A DNA stretch of 64,000 nucleotides from Streptomyces fodineus. GTDB taxonomy: Bacteria; Actinomycetota; Actinomycetes; Streptomycetales; Streptomycetaceae. The position numbers and the translations under genes were made by a program. Where the stretch lies: positions 2,418,001 through 2,482,000 of the forward strand of contig NZ_CP017248.1 in the NCBI RefSeq assembly GCF_001735805.1, written 5' to 3'. The notes under the pieces were generated by a model. The model was given only the letters and a program-made list of their open reading frames with translations. It had not been told where the DNA came from and made no database searches. Below, piece after piece: positions 63,907 through 64,000 of the stretch (the first letter of the stretch is position 1; every line of letters starts with the position of its first letter).

Positions 63907-64000
63907 GTGCCGACGTCCAGCGCCAGCACCACCGACTCCGCCAAACCCGCCGCCGCAGGCGGGGTCCAGTCCCTGGAGCGCGCCTTCGATCTGCTCGAGC
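63907..64000 (+). CDS. allR: IclR-family regulator of allantoin catabolism (AllR-like), partial
   Basis: Only 31 codons are visible. After a Ser/Thr/Ala-rich leader, GGVQSLERAFDLLE matches the first helix of IclR winged-helix domains. The GTG has GAAAGGAA upstream. The divergent arrangement with allantoinase and allantoicase is that of AllR, the IclR-type repressor of Streptomyces allantoin genes, so the symbol is assigned by context. The rest lies outside the window. Confidence 0.8.
   Translation, partial: MPTSSASTTDSAKPAAAGGVQSLERAFDLLE

Noticed and set aside
1..64000. CRISPR arrays, insertion sequences, tRNA or rRNA genes
   Set aside because: No spaced direct repeats of CRISPR size, no transposase motifs with flanking inverted repeats, and no tRNA-like cloverleaf were found.

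Overview
The window is high-GC actinobacterial DNA that reads as Streptomyces: very strong G/C at third codon positions, GTG starts, many four-base ATGA or GTGA gene overlaps, a rare TTA codon, and gene families typical of the genus. No rRNA, tRNA, insertion sequence or CRISPR array was found.

Positions 1-32.8 kb hold a biosynthetic gene cluster that runs off the left edge. On the minus strand, from about 27.7 kb leftward, come two paralogous LuxR-type regulators, a malonyl-type acyltransferase, a type II thioesterase, an IclR regulator, an ACP, two intact ketosynthases, a chain-length-factor-like protein, an alpha/beta hydrolase, a double-hotdog protein, three small DsrE/TusBCD-like proteins, a second degenerate ketosynthase, a second ACP, two FabZ-like hotdog proteins, a ketoreductase, a DsbA/HCCA-isomerase-like protein and an MbtH protein. 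Three NRPS genes follow. This is the enzyme set of a highly reducing type II polyketide synthase (the arylpolyene, ishigamide and cinnamoyl-lipid type), which should make a polyene acyl chain, joined to an NRPS. The first NRPS is EntF-like (C-A-PCP-TE, serine code). The second is A-PCP-C-A-PCP-E, with a glycine-like code and then a GrsA-like Phe code, and is split by an apparent one-base deletion. The third starts with a DCL-type condensation domain, as expected after an epimerase. A divergent plus-strand operon (28.5-32.8 kb) carries an A-T-TE synthetase like the quinone/furanone synthetases, an NAD-dependent SDR and an NTF2-like protein.

Positions 33-51.5 kb look like conserved Streptomyces chromosome. 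They carry a membrane protein, a secreted SLT-domain protein, a SWIM-protein/SNF2-helicase pair, a ROK kinase with a sugar-type ABC transporter, its GntR regulator and an inositol-dehydrogenase-like oxidoreductase, a block of noncoding repeats, a P450, a two-component system and a secreted RNase Sa-type ribonuclease. The GntR module has the same 12-bp palindromic sequence in both promoter regions it would be expected to control.

Positions 51.6-59.4 kb are again accessory. One minus-strand operon encodes an unknown helical protein, a polyprenyl synthase fused to an SCP2-like domain, and a lipocalin/CrtC-like protein, so it may be a non-canonical terpenoid pathway. Next to it are four genes for an NHL-repeat protein, a lamin-tail protein and two small proteins. 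Three of the four share a C-terminal domain I do not recognise, ending in an acidic DED tail.

Positions 59.4-64 kb return to housekeeping genes: a RibD/DHFR-like reductase, an AIM24-family protein, allantoicase, allantoinase and the start of their probable IclR regulator (AllR).
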